Shown here piece by piece: positions 1-9,526 of a DNA stretch of 64,000 nt. Numbering within the stretch: the stretch's first letter is position 1; each line of letters begins with the position of its first letter. The notes beneath the pieces were generated by a model. The model was not told the DNA's origin, searched no databases, and saw only the letters and a program-made list of their open reading frames with translations. The stretch is taken from NCBI RefSeq assembly GCF_006974145.1, contig NZ_CP039456.1, positions 2,014,001-2,078,000 on the forward strand, written 5' to 3'. The DNA comes from Changchengzhania lutea. Its GTDB lineage: Bacteria; Bacteroidota; Bacteroidia; Flavobacteriales; Flavobacteriaceae. A program made the position numbers and the translations under genes.

Positions 1-939
1 TCCTTTACTTGTTATAAAATCGTGAGGCTTGGTTTCTGGGATGTTCGCTTCTAATATCAAGTTTCTGATATCTTCTTTTTCACTTTTTACCCGACCGCCT
101 AAAATATATCGAAAACCTTCTTCTTCAAGTTTCTCAATGTTCTTTTTTGAAAGTAAGGCAGCATCTGCAACGACTATGGGTTTTGCTATCGCGTAGCGTT
201 TACATATCTGTTCAATGGCAGGTACCAGTGTTTTAGTCTCAGCTGTATTACCTTCAAAAACTTGATAAGCAATCGGGTAACCGTTCGTACTCACCAAAAG
301 ACCAATCATGATTTGAGGGTGCTGGTGTTTACCGTCTTTGGAATACCCTATCTTTCTTAACTGATCTTCTTTGTCTGTTTCAAAGTACAATGTGGTCATG
401 TCGTAGAATACTAGACCGATCTGATTGTTCAATATTTTCTTGGTGTAGTTAAATGTGATGCCCTGTATTATATTGATGACAGGTTCAGTAAGCTTGTCCA
501 TGTACCTATAAATTGCATGCACTCCCACATCAACCTTTGCATGTCGATGCAGGTACTCTACAGTACGCAACTTGCTACCGGGCATGACAAGGCGGCTGAT
601 GACAAGTGCTTTTAGATACTCTGTATCCTTAAGAGAACTTTCATAGCCCACAGTGTTGAACAACGAACCGAAAACCAAATCCGGTCCTATCAACTGGATA
701 TTTTCATTGTATAAAGAGGAAACAAATGCATCAATTGTAAGATCTTCCGATTCAATGAATAATGAAGGTTGTTGGCTTAGCTTGTCTATCTCAAAATTAG
801 CAATCCGTTTAAGCAAATCTACCTCTTGGGATGTCCGTCCGACTCCAACAGTTTGCAATATCTTATTTCTTCTCCCCTCTTTTTTAAGAATCTGAATACT
901 AAACGAGCCACTTTTATTCTTTTTCTGACGTACAAACAT
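1..939 (-). CDS. IS1634-family (IS4-like) DDE transposase, 3' part missing at the window edge
   Basis: N-terminal part of the transposase that is complete at 42628-44148. By eye the translations are identical across the shared part. The start is taken at the ATG at 939 (MFVRQKKNKSG), which matches the family's usual N-terminus. An in-frame ATG at 1002 would add 21 residues that do not look like family sequence. The visible part includes the first catalytic Asp region (FYDMTTLYFETD) and the second (VVADAALL). The reading frame is open at position 1, so the gene probably continues intact outside the window. Confidence 0.88.
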   Translation of the reverse strand, partial: MFVRQKKNKSGSFSIQILKKEGRRNKILQTVGVGRTSQEVDLLKRIANFEIDKLSQQPSLFIESEDLTIDAFVSSLYNENIQLIGPDLVFGSLFNTVGYESSLKDTEYLKALVISRLVMPGSKLRTVEYLHRHAKVDVGVHAIYRYMDKLTEPVINIIQGITFNYTKKILNNQIGLVFYDMTTLYFETDKEDQLRKIGYSKDGKHQHPQIMIGLLVSTNGYPIAYQVFEGNTAETKTLVPAIEQICKRYAIAKPIVVADAALLSKKNIEKLEEEGFRYILGGRVKSEKEDIRNLILEANIPETKPHDFITSKG

Positions 940-1054
940 GTCATAAATATACACATTTGAACGGGCGAGGCACCCATAACAATCATTTGAAAATTGTAAC
1001 ATAACTCATTGTTAGATAGTTACAACTTATTAATTTGGATGGTCACAAAACAGG
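1..1054 (-). mobile_element. IS1634-family insertion sequence, left-end part (runs off the window)
   Basis: Reverse complement of positions 42513-43566. The outer end at 1054 carries the 13-bp terminal repeat CCTGTTTTGTGAC (read on the minus strand), the same as at 42513. The right end of this copy lies beyond position 1. The flank at 1055 is the downstream region of the receptor gene at 1146-4112. The copy lies in inverted orientation to the complete copy at 42513-44176. Confidence 0.92.
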
Positions 1055-1210
1055 AAACCTTATTATATACTCGCTGAAGTTTAACTATTTTTTAACTTAT
1101 TGATGAAATTTATTTTAAATAACTGACAATCAATGTGTTATATTTCTAAAATTTATAAGTAATATTTGAATAGAAGAATGTGCCATTGGTACCCATTTGT
1201 ACAGAATCCC
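1055..1210. repeat. 156-bp duplication, copy 1 (native 3' end of a receptor gene)
   Basis: This block holds the last codons and downstream region of the receptor at 1146-4112. Its reverse complement recurs at 44177-44332. Here it abuts the left end of an IS1634-type copy; there it abuts the right end of the other copy. I saw no mismatch on reading the two copies against each other. Confidence 0.9.
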
Positions 1211-4112
1211 AATAACCACCGCTATCTGTCCAATCATTTTGCTGAGCGGTTGGGTATATGTTAAAAAGATTATTGGCACCAAGCCTAAATGCCATTTTAT
1301 TGGTAAAGGCATAACCAATATTTATATCTGTAGTTAATTTAGAATTGTATATATCTGTAGCTTTATTTAACCTGTCTGCTTCATTGATGTATTCTGAAGT
1401 AGGATCTTCAACAGCGATAGCCTGATAGATTTGCCAATCTATTAATCTTACTTTACTAAAACTGGTAAGCGTTAGGTTTGTATTAAATTTTTTGTTTGAG
1501 TAGTTAAAATTTAAATTAAACTTACTTTTTGGAGCAGATGCCAATAAGAAATATTGGTCGCGGATGCCAAAAAAGGTGTCTTCCTCTAAAGTTCTGTTTT
1601 TTATTTTATCAATAGTCATTCTATTAATATTTCCTGCAAAAGACATTAAAAAACAATGGTCTTCAATATTCTTTTTCCATGTTAGTATTATGTCCAGACC
1701 CAATGTGCTTGTGTTTACACCATTAGCAAAAAACTGAACATCGTTTACATTCAAATCAAGATTAGAAGCATCAAAGTTTCCTGTTAAAATAATTCTATCT
1801 TTAATATTCACATAGTAGGCATCTACTGTTGCTTTAAAATTGCCCATTTTTGCTGTAAAACCAAAGCTTCCGTTAATCGCTTTTTCTTCTATTAACTCAC
1901 CTATCCCAAAACTTCTGGTAATGGAGCTATCGTTTAGTTCTAATAAAGATTCTGATGGTTCACTACCAATAAAATTGGTGAATTTTAAATTATAGTAAAT
2001 TTGGGCTAAAGAAGGCGCTCTAAATCCTGAGCTAAAAGAACTACGCAAATTAAAGCTGTTGCTAACCTTATATCTAGACGATAGTTTAATATTAAATGTA
2101 TTACCAAAATCACTGTATTTTTCATATCTCCCAGCAACACCAAACATAAATTTGTTAGTAAAATCAAATTCTGTATCTACATATAATGCTAAGTTTGATC
2201 TGGTTTGGTCTACTTCATTTTCAGGCGCATATCCAGGGAATCCTTGAGATCCTCTTGGGCGCGAAAAACCATTGAGCATGACTATATCACTTGATGGTGT
2301 ATTTTGATTGACAACGTTCCCGTTAATGTCATAAGCAGCATAAGACCCTGTTTCTCCTGCAAAAATTTTATAATTTTCTATTCTATATTCTGTTCCAAAT
2401 GCGATATTCATGCCATTAAAAATACCTTTATAAAACCTCGCAAAACCTGCACTAGTGGTGTTTTGATTTAACACATGCCCTCCTGCATCAAAATTTGTAG
2501 ACGACTTAGATAGTAAAGTTGCATTTAATGTTTCTTTGATAAAATAGTGAAAATTATTATTGCCGAATGTGTTATTTATATCTAACTGCCAGCCATTAAA
2601 CTTGGTTTTAAAACCTGCAGAAATGGAGTTGTCTTTAATTTTGGCTGTTATTAGCGGATTGAATCCATTGGGATAAATTTCAAGTACATTTCTAGGGCTA
2701 TCTGCTGGTCTTGTAAAGGCGTAAGATTCAGAATCCCTGAAGCTATAGCCGCCAAAAGCGTAGAAATTTGAATTGTTATTTATAGGGATTTCGGTATTTA
2801 TAAAAACACTATATTCATTCAATCCTGCCTCACCATATTTCTCTCTAAAATTGGCTCCAGGTCTCAACGTTTTATCTTTTGATAAATATTCTGTAGTTAG
2901 GTTTATAAATCCTTTTTCAAAAATTTTAATACCATAATTACCCGATAGTTTCATGGTATTACCATCGGTTCCAGATGTAGGATTTGTAAAGTCTCCTTTT
3001 GCATTTGCATTATGAAATCCGTAGGTTATGTTTCCGTTAAATGTATCCACTGCATTTTTTAGAACAATGTTTATGACACCTGCAATTGCATCGGATCCAT
3101 ATTGAGCAGACGCCCCATCACGAAGCACTTCAATTTTTTCTATAGCTGATGCTGGTATAGCGTTTAAATCTGTGCCAGAGTTTCCTCTTCCCCGTGTTCC
3201 ATATAAATTAATTAAAGACGATTGATGTCTCCTTTTTCCGTTAATTAAAATTAAAGTTTGGTCTGGCCCCAAACCTCTTAATGTGGCTGGAACAACATGA
3301 TCTGCGCCATCTGCACCAGATTGTTTTGAAGCATTAAAGGAAGGAATGACAAATTGAAGTATTTGGTTAATTTCTATTTGCCCCGTTCTGTTAGTTGCCT
3401 CTTCTAATTGAACAACATCTATGGCTGAAGGTGTATCTAATACTGATCTGTTTACATTTCTTGAACCAACTATTTGAACTTCGCTTAAAGGTTCCCCAGA
3501 ATCTAATGTTATGGTTATATTATTTCCATTTTGGAGACCCATAACTTTGGTCGTATAACCAATATAACTTATAGTAACGAATAGGTTTTTGAATGAATTT
3601 ACAGGCAATGTAAAATCTCCATTTATGTCTGTTGTTGTTCCATTAAGAGAGCCTTTTTCAATAATGTTAGCATCAGCTAGCGGGTTATTAAAAATATCAA
3701 CAACTTTACCTTTTATTACAAATTGGGATTTAACATTGGAATTGGAGATTGTGGCTATAGTCTCATTTAATCGTTTTTTTGCAATTTCCAATGTGGCCTT
3801 CCCTTGTTCGCTATCATTATAGATTACGTAGTAATTATTGCCTAAATTATCAAAAAGCAATTTGGTTTCAACTCTTAAATAATCAATTATAAGTTGTAAA
3901 TCTGAATTGTTTAATTGATTTGCATTTATATCAATATTATTAAGCAAATCAACATCATAAGTAAAAAACACCTGATGTTCTTCACTTAATTTAGATAAAA
4001 ATTGGGTTAATTTTATTTTTTGATTTTCAGTATTCTGTGCATTTAAACCAAGACTATAACTTATAACCAAGACAAAAATCAAGATTACTTTTGAAGATCT
4101 ATACGAATACAT
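1146..4112 (-). CDS. TonB-dependent outer-membrane receptor with STN signalling domain (FecA-type)
   Basis: 988 residues. A signal peptide covers about 1-25. An STN (secretin/TonB short N-terminal) domain covers about 30-100, a carboxypeptidase-regulatory-like beta-sandwich about 130-210, a plug about 215-350 (LRGLGPDQTLILINGKRR, LRDGASAQYGSDAIAGVINI), then a beta-barrel ending in the aromatic NITYKF. The STN domain, absent from the other receptors here, is the part that signals to a FecR-type anti-sigma factor. It directly follows fecR (17-bp gap) and the sigma gene, forming a classic cell-surface signalling trio. The substrate is not known; family members import siderophores, sugars or peptides. 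No SusD partner is adjacent. The last 22 codons are duplicated at 44177. Confidence 0.93.
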   Translation of the reverse strand: MYSYRSSKVILIFVLVISYSLGLNAQNTENQKIKLTQFLSKLSEEHQVFFTYDVDLLNNIDINANQLNNSDLQLIIDYLRVETKLLFDNLGNNYYVIYNDSEQGKATLEIAKKRLNETIATISNSNVKSQFVIKGKVVDIFNNPLADANIIEKGSLNGTTTDINGDFTLPVNSFKNLFVTISYIGYTTKVMGLQNGNNITITLDSGEPLSEVQIVGSRNVNRSVLDTPSAIDVVQLEEATNRTGQIEINQILQFVIPSFNASKQSGADGADHVVPATLRGLGPDQTLILINGKRRHQSSLINLYGTRGRGNSGTDLNAIPASAIEKIEVLRDGASAQYGSDAIAGVINIVLKNAVDTFNGNITYGFHNANAKGDFTNPTSGTDGNTMKLSGNYGIKIFEKGFINLTTEYLSKDKTLRPGANFREKYGEAGLNEYSVFINTEIPINNNSNFYAFGGYSFRDSESYAFTRPADSPRNVLEIYPNGFNPLITAKIKDNSISAGFKTKFNGWQLDINNTFGNNNFHYFIKETLNATLLSKSSTNFDAGGHVLNQNTTSAGFARFYKGIFNGMNIAFGTEYRIENYKIFAGETGSYAAYDINGNVVNQNTPSSDIVMLNGFSRPRGSQGFPGYAPENEVDQTRSNLALYVDTEFDFTNKFMFGVAGRYEKYSDFGNTFNIKLSSRYKVSNSFNLRSSFSSGFRAPSLAQIYYNLKFTNFIGSEPSESLLELNDSSITRSFGIGELIEEKAINGSFGFTAKMGNFKATVDAYYVNIKDRIILTGNFDASNLDLNVNDVQFFANGVNTSTLGLDIILTWKKNIEDHCFLMSFAGNINRMTIDKIKNRTLEEDTFFGIRDQYFLLASAPKSKFNLNFNYSNKKFNTNLTLTSFSKVRLIDWQIYQAIAVEDPTSEYINEADRLNKATDIYNSKLTTDINIGYAFTNKMAFRLGANNLFNIYPTAQQNDWTDSGGYWDSVQMGTNGTFFYSNITYKF

Positions 4113-4129
4113 TTTATGTAAATTAGAAT

Positions 4130-5125
4130 CTAATTTTTGTGAATGTATAACTTATTATTTTGGTTTATAATAGTTACTTGTGCAGATTTTTCAATTGTTT
4201 TAATGCAAATTTCCAGATTTTGAGTAGGTACTGCACCGGTTATTAATATGTTTTTACTGGCATTATCTTCAAAAACAGCATGAACACCATATGTATCTTC
4301 AATTTTACGCATAGCAGAAGCTAAGGTTGAGCGATCGAAAATCAAAGACCCATTTTTCCATGATGTTTGTAATTCTGGTCTAAGAATTCTTTTTTCTTCA
4401 ATAATTTTATCCGTTTTATAGGAGTACGAAACTAAATCTCCTGGAACCATTTTCTTTTGTATCCCATTATTTAATTTTAGAGCTATTTTTCCTTCTTCCA
4501 AAAATACTTGGGTTCTTGTATTGCGGTTATTAACATTGAATGATGTGCCATAAACTTTAACCTTTAAATCATCTGTTATAACTAAAAACTTAGCCTGTGT
4601 TGATGGCTTTTTTTCAACATTAAAAAAGGCTTCTCCTTCTAAAACCACCTTTCTAACATCATCATTATTATAAGATAGCACAGAATTTGAGTTTAATTTA
4701 ACTTGAGTTCCATCGGGTAGACTGATATCGAGTATTTCACCATAAGCGGTTTTATGGATAAATGTTGTAGGTTTATTGGTAAAATAATAGGCAGAAATGG
4801 CAATAAACAATAGTATAGTAGCTGCAATGCTTTGAAACTTTATTTTTTTATAAAACGGAATCTTATAAACGTTTTTTTCGGGAGTAATCCTTTTTTCAAA
4901 TTTTTCCCACGCATCTAGTGTCTTCTGTTCAGAAATAAAAACCTTATTAAACTTAACGCCAATAAGAATATCTTTTGCATCAAGCACGAGTTGCTTTTTA
5001 TCTGGATGCTCTAAAAGCCAATTATTCCAAAAATCAACATCGGCCATTTGTTTTTTATGTACCCAATTAACAAACGATGCATCGTTTACCAAATCTTCTG
5101 TTGTTGTGTATGTTCTATTTTTCAT
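4130..5125 (-). CDS. FecR-type anti-sigma factor
   Basis: 331 residues. The N-terminal cytoplasmic part (about 1-90) should bind the sigma factor. One membrane segment lies at about 95-112 (IAATILLFIAISAYYF). It is followed by a periplasmic FecR domain (about 120-215, containing LPDGTQVKLNSNSVLSY) and a C-terminal domain of the DUF4974 type (about 255-331), which resembles STN folds and is where the receptor's STN domain is expected to dock. It lies between the sigma factor (95-bp gap) and the receptor (17-bp gap) on the same strand. Confidence 0.93.
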   Translation of the reverse strand: MKNRTYTTTEDLVNDASFVNWVHKKQMADVDFWNNWLLEHPDKKQLVLDAKDILIGVKFNKVFISEQKTLDAWEKFEKRITPEKNVYKIPFYKKIKFQSIAATILLFIAISAYYFTNKPTTFIHKTAYGEILDISLPDGTQVKLNSNSVLSYNNDDVRKVVLEGEAFFNVEKKPSTQAKFLVITDDLKVKVYGTSFNVNNRNTRTQVFLEEGKIALKLNNGIQKKMVPGDLVSYSYKTDKIIEEKRILRPELQTSWKNGSLIFDRSTLASAMRKIEDTYGVHAVFEDNASKNILITGAVPTQNLEICIKTIEKSAQVTIINQNNKLYIHKN

Positions 5126-5220
5126 AAACCGAATTACTATTCAGTAATTTTCTTTGCTTTACTTATTATAAGAGTCTTTTGCAAATTATATACTCGCTTT
5201 TATAAGTATATATTTATAAT

Positions 5221-5796
5221 TTATATAATATCTTTTAACAAGGTATTAAGTGATACATCTTGACGTAATTTTTTAATGCCCTTGTGTATCAAATTTATAA
5301 CACTTTGGTAATTTATTCCTAAAACTTTAGCTATGTCGTTAGCATTTAAATCGCTATAATATTTTAAGTACAACACTTCTTTTTGCCTATTGGGTAATTC
5401 GTTTAAAAGCTTCGCTAGGTTTTCTTCCTTTAAAGCGTCAATTTCTTGTTGAATAATAACATCTTCAGCAGAAAAGTTGATATCAATAAAAAAGTTTTCC
5501 TTTTCATCATAGTTAACGGTTTTCGAGGCCTTTTTAATTTCACGAAATAAACTTCTTCTAAATGACACATACAAATATGGTTTTATTGAATCTAAGTCGG
5601 CTAAATTTTCTCTATGTTCATAAACGTATAGAAAGAACTCCTGCAAGCAATCTTCTGTTAATTGCTCATTATAATTGGAAAGTTTTAAGCCATAATTATG
5701 CAAAAGCGGATAATAAACCTTAAACAGCGTAGAGAATGCTTTTAAGTCACCACTTTTAAGCGATGCCCACAAATCATAATCAAGCAAGTTTTTCAT
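5221..5796 (-). CDS. ECF RNA polymerase sigma factor (FecI-like)
   Basis: 191 residues from the chosen ATG at 5796 (MKNLLDYDLW). A longer frame starts at 5844, but its extra 16 residues do not resemble the family. Region sigma-2 covers about 15-85 (LTEDCLQEFFLYVYEHRENL). Region sigma-4 is the C-terminal helix-turn-helix (LPNRQKEVLYLKYYSDLNAN, then LGINYQSVINLIHKGIKKLR). It is first in the trio with FecR and the STN receptor. By analogy with FecI it should direct transcription of the receptor gene when the receptor is occupied. Confidence 0.92.
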   Translation of the reverse strand: MKNLLDYDLWASLKSGDLKAFSTLFKVYYPLLHNYGLKLSNYNEQLTEDCLQEFFLYVYEHRENLADLDSIKPYLYVSFRRSLFREIKKASKTVNYDEKENFFIDINFSAEDVIIQQEIDALKEENLAKLLNELPNRQKEVLYLKYYSDLNANDIAKVLGINYQSVINLIHKGIKKLRQDVSLNTLLKDII

Positions 5797-5910
5797 AATA
5801 TCAACAATCAAATTAGCCCGTAAAGTTAACTTCAGCTTTGACAAATATATATTATTTTTTAAACACCTTGGAAATGTAGTTCCTACTTATTTAAAACAGG
5901 GAAATAGCTA

Positions 5911-6072
5911 ATACCATTTCCGACTTAAAATTACTCACTAAAATTTGCCCTTTTTCACCTATGCTTCAAAATAAAACTTAATCGTAGCTATGGCTATGCT
6001 TGCGTTTTCTTTTTCGCCTAGGCAAAAAATTGCTGTGTTTTATTTGAGTAATTCTAAATCAGAACTGGTATA
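5911..6072. repeat. MITE-like element with 27-bp imperfect terminal inverted repeats
   Basis: The arm at 5911-5937 (begins ATACCATTTC) pairs with the reverse complement of 6045-6072 (begins ATACCAGTTC). I count 23 of 27 matches. The interior has no ORF and holds smaller palindromic patches (tagctatggctatgct). It sits between the sigma gene and the terminator of the next receptor. It looks like a dispersed non-coding element; mobility is inferred from the inverted-repeat layout only. Confidence 0.6.
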
Positions 6073-6121
6073 ATAGATTTCTTAATACAAACTACTATCT
6101 TTACACTTCAATTTTACAACC

Positions 6122-6157
6122 ATATATAGAAGTTATAATTGTGGTGAATTAAGAGCC
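6122..6157 (+). pseudogene. Relic of the aspS 5' end
   Basis: Matches the first 36 bases of aspS (9527-9562) at 33 positions. It would read IYRSYNCGELRA against [12 protein letters not shown], but the start codon is ATA and the frame stops six codons after the match. Together with the true aspS start it brackets the receptor gene at 6225-9188 as a direct repeat. Confidence 0.8.
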
Positions 6158-6173
6158 TTTTGGATTAATAAAT

Positions 6174-6207
6174 AAAAAAATCTCAACAGTTGTTGAGATT
6201 TTTTTAT
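6174..6207. terminator. Bidirectional intrinsic terminator
   Basis: Stem TCTCAACA / TGTTGAGA (6181-6188 and 6191-6198), with an A-run before and a T-run after. It serves the receptor gene that ends at 6225 on the minus strand. Confidence 0.85.
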
Positions 6208-6224
6208 TTATTAAAGTATTCTTA

Positions 6225-9188
6225 CTATTTTAATTTAAAACTTAATCTAGCAAAAAGGAAACGCCCGCCAACGCCAAACTGTTGAGAACGTCTTGACCAA
6301 TCAAAACGCCCACTGCTTCGGTTAGCTTCAATAGCTCTATCTGGATAAACATCCAATAGATTATTTGCTCCAATAGTTAATGTTAAACTTTCAGAAGCTT
6401 TATAGCCAAAAGATAAATCGGTTACTAATTTAGATCCGAAAACCTGCTGATTAGCTATGCTAGTTGTGGCTTCAGAAACTTCACCAAACCAAACATTTCT
6501 TAAAAACACATTCCATTTACCTGTAGATAAGTTGTTAGTTAAATTCACTTTAGTTCTTGGTACAGCTTCTTCAAGGTAAATTCTACTATCTTCTGGAAAA
6601 TAGGTCCCCACTAATCCTGCATCCTCTAAAACCTTAGAAGCTTTAATAGCTCCAACTTGTTTTGTTTTAGAGAACGTTCCTGATAAGTCTGATTTCAATC
6701 TTGCATTTGTTCCCATATTCGCAGTATGAGTTAATACAATATCCAATCCTTTAGATTCCGTATCAATAGCATTTGCAAAAAATGATGCTGCTGATGCATT
6801 AGCTTGAGAAAGCAAATTTGCTAATTCTTGATTAGCTGCATCAATTGGATCTCCATTAGAGTCACGTTGTGGAGCAAATTGACCTGTATAAACCACTCTG
6901 TCATCAATACTTACAAAATACCCATCAACTGTTAAAGTTAAATTTGCATCGGGCAATTTCGCCGTAAACCCTAAGCTGATACTTCTTGAAGTTTCTTCCT
7001 TTAACTTCGGAATTCCTAAAAGCTTTGCTGCTCTACTGTCATTTGAAAACGTACCGACCTCAACCGGGATACCGTCTTGAAATATGGTAGAAGTGGAATT
7101 AAAATTTAATTGATGTAATGAGGGCGCTCTAAAACCTGTATTTAAAGCCGCTCTTATATTAACATTTTCACTAGCTTTTAATCTGGTCGCCAATTTAAAA
7201 TTAATGGTCGATCCGAAATCTGAATAGTTTTCAAAACGCGTTGCAAAACTCATTAAAAATGTTTCGGAGAAATCAGCTTCTAAATCAACATAACCAGCTA
7301 TACTACTTCTATCTCTTGACAATTCATTAGCTGGACTAAATCCAGGAAATACTTGAGAGCCTCCTGGACGTGCTCTTCCAAAAAAGTCTCTAGCTGGATC
7401 TTGAGAAGGCAATGTAATTAACTCTCCTGCTTGAGTATATTGTCCATAAGATGCTTCTTCACCTGCTACAATTTGATAATTTTCTAAACGGTATTCTGCT
7501 CCAAAAGCTACATTTAAACCACTAAAAGTATCATCAAAAAATTGATTAACATCTAAGTTTACTGTATTTTGACTAAAGTTAAAACCACCCGCATCAAAAG
7601 TAGTTGGTGATGCATTTTGGCGTGATGCATTAAATGTATTTCCTATGGTATATAAAAACCCATTTTTACCCCAAGAATTACTTAAATCAATATTCCAATC
7701 ACTTATCTTTCCTTTAATACCAACGGCGAGCGATTTATCTGTAATTGTTGAATTGATTTCAGGTAAAAACCCATTGATGTATGCCGGTGTATAGGTTCTG
7801 CTTTGGTTTGGTAATCTATAAAATCCAGCCGAATTTCCTTTTCTAGAACTCATTCCTGCAAAAGAATATAACTCTGTTCCTGCATCATCTAATGGTAAAG
7901 ACATATTTGCAAAAAAGCGACCTCCTCTAACTTGAGACTGACCAACGCGCATATTATAATCACTTCTTTGTTGTCCTCTAGCTAAAAGTTCTGCTGTGGT
8001 ATTGTCTATTGGAGTTACTCCTGTTGGAACTCCACTACTATTTAGTGTTAATCGTGTTAGAATACCTGCAACCGAATTTGCTCCATCAGAAATACCTATT
8101 AAATCTTCCTTTGTTGCCCCAGGACTTATTCCTAATCCAGCAGCATTTCCATACTGAATAACATCAGATAAATCATCATCTAACAAATCAGACAAATTAT
8201 AACCATCTGCTGCTGCAAATCTTTCAATGGTGTTATACAAATTAAAAACATCACCTTCCCATTCTTTCATTCTACTGTAATCTTCACGATAATCAAAATC
8301 ACCAGTAAAATTGATGTAACCACCTTTATCACCTAAAGCTACGCCATAATTCGCACTAATATTTACCGTTTCTCCATCAACACCTCCAGTTTGATCATTC
8401 GCGTTTTTTGCAAAATTCGCACCAGTAGTCATATTTAAAGTCAGTTCATTAACACTTGTATTTAATACTATATTAATTACACCCGCAATAGCATCTGATC
8501 CGTATTGTGCCGCAGCACCATCTCTCATCACTTCTAATCTTTGTATGGCTCCTGATGGAATAGCATTTAAATCTGTACCAACACTACCTCTACCAAATGT
8601 TCCATTTACATTGACCAAAGATGAATTGTGTCTTCTTTTTCCGTTAATTAAAACCAATACTTGATCTGGCCCTAAACCTCTCAAGGAAGCAGGATCTATA
8701 TGATCCGTTCCATCTGAAATAGTTTGTGTGTTTGATGTGAACGAAGGTGCTACGAAATTTAAAATTTGATTTAAATTTACTTGAGGCCCTGCTGATGTGA
8801 GTTCAGATATATCAATAACATCTACTGGTACCGGCGTATCTACTGCTGTTCTACTTGGGTTTCTCGAACCAATAAGTACCACCTCATCTAATGCAACACC
8901 AGATTTCATTGTAACATTCAATATATTTCCAGTAACTTTTAATTCTTGTGTATCATAGCCAACATAGGAAAAAACAAGTATATCTCCATTATTGGCATCA
9001 ATTAAATAGTTCCCGTCAAAATCTGTCGTGGTTCCTGTTGTAGTTCCTTTAACTACAACTGAAACACCAGGTATAGGGCCTGAAGTGTCGTCAAGAACAG
9101 TTCCTTTTACTTCTTGCGCATCCATTGAATTTAATGATGCTAAGAGCATAAAAATCATAAAAAGCTTAAATGTTAGTAATTTGTACAT
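6225..9188 (-). CDS. TonB-dependent outer-membrane receptor (no STN domain)
   Basis: 987 residues. Signal peptide about 1-24, carboxypeptidase-regulatory-like domain about 27-110 (GTTTGTTTDFDGNYLI), plug about 115-245 (SLRGLGPDQVLVLINGKRR, MRDGAAAQYGSDAIAGVINI), then a barrel to the C-terminus. It is clearly paralogous to the receptors at 1146 and 44390, which share the same plug motifs. It is monocistronic, divergent from aspS, and ends at the terminator at 6174. It lies between the aspS relic and true aspS, which suggests it was inserted there. The ligand is unknown, and no lipoprotein partner is adjacent. Confidence 0.92.
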   Translation of the reverse strand: MYKLLTFKLFMIFMLLASLNSMDAQEVKGTVLDDTSGPIPGVSVVVKGTTTGTTTDFDGNYLIDANNGDILVFSYVGYDTQELKVTGNILNVTMKSGVALDEVVLIGSRNPSRTAVDTPVPVDVIDISELTSAGPQVNLNQILNFVAPSFTSNTQTISDGTDHIDPASLRGLGPDQVLVLINGKRRHNSSLVNVNGTFGRGSVGTDLNAIPSGAIQRLEVMRDGAAAQYGSDAIAGVINIVLNTSVNELTLNMTTGANFAKNANDQTGGVDGETVNISANYGVALGDKGGYINFTGDFDYREDYSRMKEWEGDVFNLYNTIERFAAADGYNLSDLLDDDLSDVIQYGNAAGLGISPGATKEDLIGISDGANSVAGILTRLTLNSSGVPTGVTPIDNTTAELLARGQQRSDYNMRVGQSQVRGGRFFANMSLPLDDAGTELYSFAGMSSRKGNSAGFYRLPNQSRTYTPAYINGFLPEINSTITDKSLAVGIKGKISDWNIDLSNSWGKNGFLYTIGNTFNASRQNASPTTFDAGGFNFSQNTVNLDVNQFFDDTFSGLNVAFGAEYRLENYQIVAGEEASYGQYTQAGELITLPSQDPARDFFGRARPGGSQVFPGFSPANELSRDRSSIAGYVDLEADFSETFLMSFATRFENYSDFGSTINFKLATRLKASENVNIRAALNTGFRAPSLHQLNFNSTSTIFQDGIPVEVGTFSNDSRAAKLLGIPKLKEETSRSISLGFTAKLPDANLTLTVDGYFVSIDDRVVYTGQFAPQRDSNGDPIDAANQELANLLSQANASAASFFANAIDTESKGLDIVLTHTANMGTNARLKSDLSGTFSKTKQVGAIKASKVLEDAGLVGTYFPEDSRIYLEEAVPRTKVNLTNNLSTGKWNVFLRNVWFGEVSEATTSIANQQVFGSKLVTDLSFGYKASESLTLTIGANNLLDVYPDRAIEANRSSGRFDWSRRSQQFGVGGRFLFARLSFKLK

Positions 9189-9479
9189 AATTTATTTTTT
9201 GAGTTAGTTATAGCTAAGATATACATATTATACACCAAAACTATGCGTGCATAATATTATTTTTCAAAGAAAGTGTTTATTTTTTGCGTTATTAATAAAA
9301 TTTTTCTTAAAATATAATAATTAAGCTATTTATCTAATTTGTTCATAATAACCATTGAGATTAGATTAAAATACATGAGTAAAAATTATATTTTTCTACA
9401 CCTATTAAAACTCAAAAAAAACAAAATATCGTTTCCTCTTTTATGACAATAGATACTGAGTAAAAAAGACACGAAAAAA

Positions 9480-9509
9480 TTTGAACTCCATTCTATTTCA
9501 CTAAATTTG
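9480..9509 (+). promoter_or_regulatory. aspS promoter (TTTG-N18-TAAATTTG)
   Basis: TTTG at 9480-9483 and TAAATTTG at 9502-9509 are separated by 18 bp. This is an exact match to the Bacteroidetes housekeeping consensus (TTTG, 17-23 bp, TAnnTTTG). The aspS ATG is 17 nt downstream of the -7 element. The remainder of the 338-bp gap (9189-9479) is AT-rich; I saw no other confident site in it. Confidence 0.82.
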
Positions 9510-9526
9510 CACATTAAAATTTTTCT

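Noticed and set aside
653-895. Open frame antisense to the IS1634-type transposase (repeated at 42672-42914)
   Set aside because: It is duplicated only because the IS is duplicated. It has no features of a protein and lies wholly inside the transposase gene.
1146-9188. Polysaccharide utilisation locus (SusC/SusD)
   Set aside because: No SusD-like lipoprotein or glycoside hydrolase accompanies the receptors at 1146, 6225 or 44390, so SusC naming is not justified.
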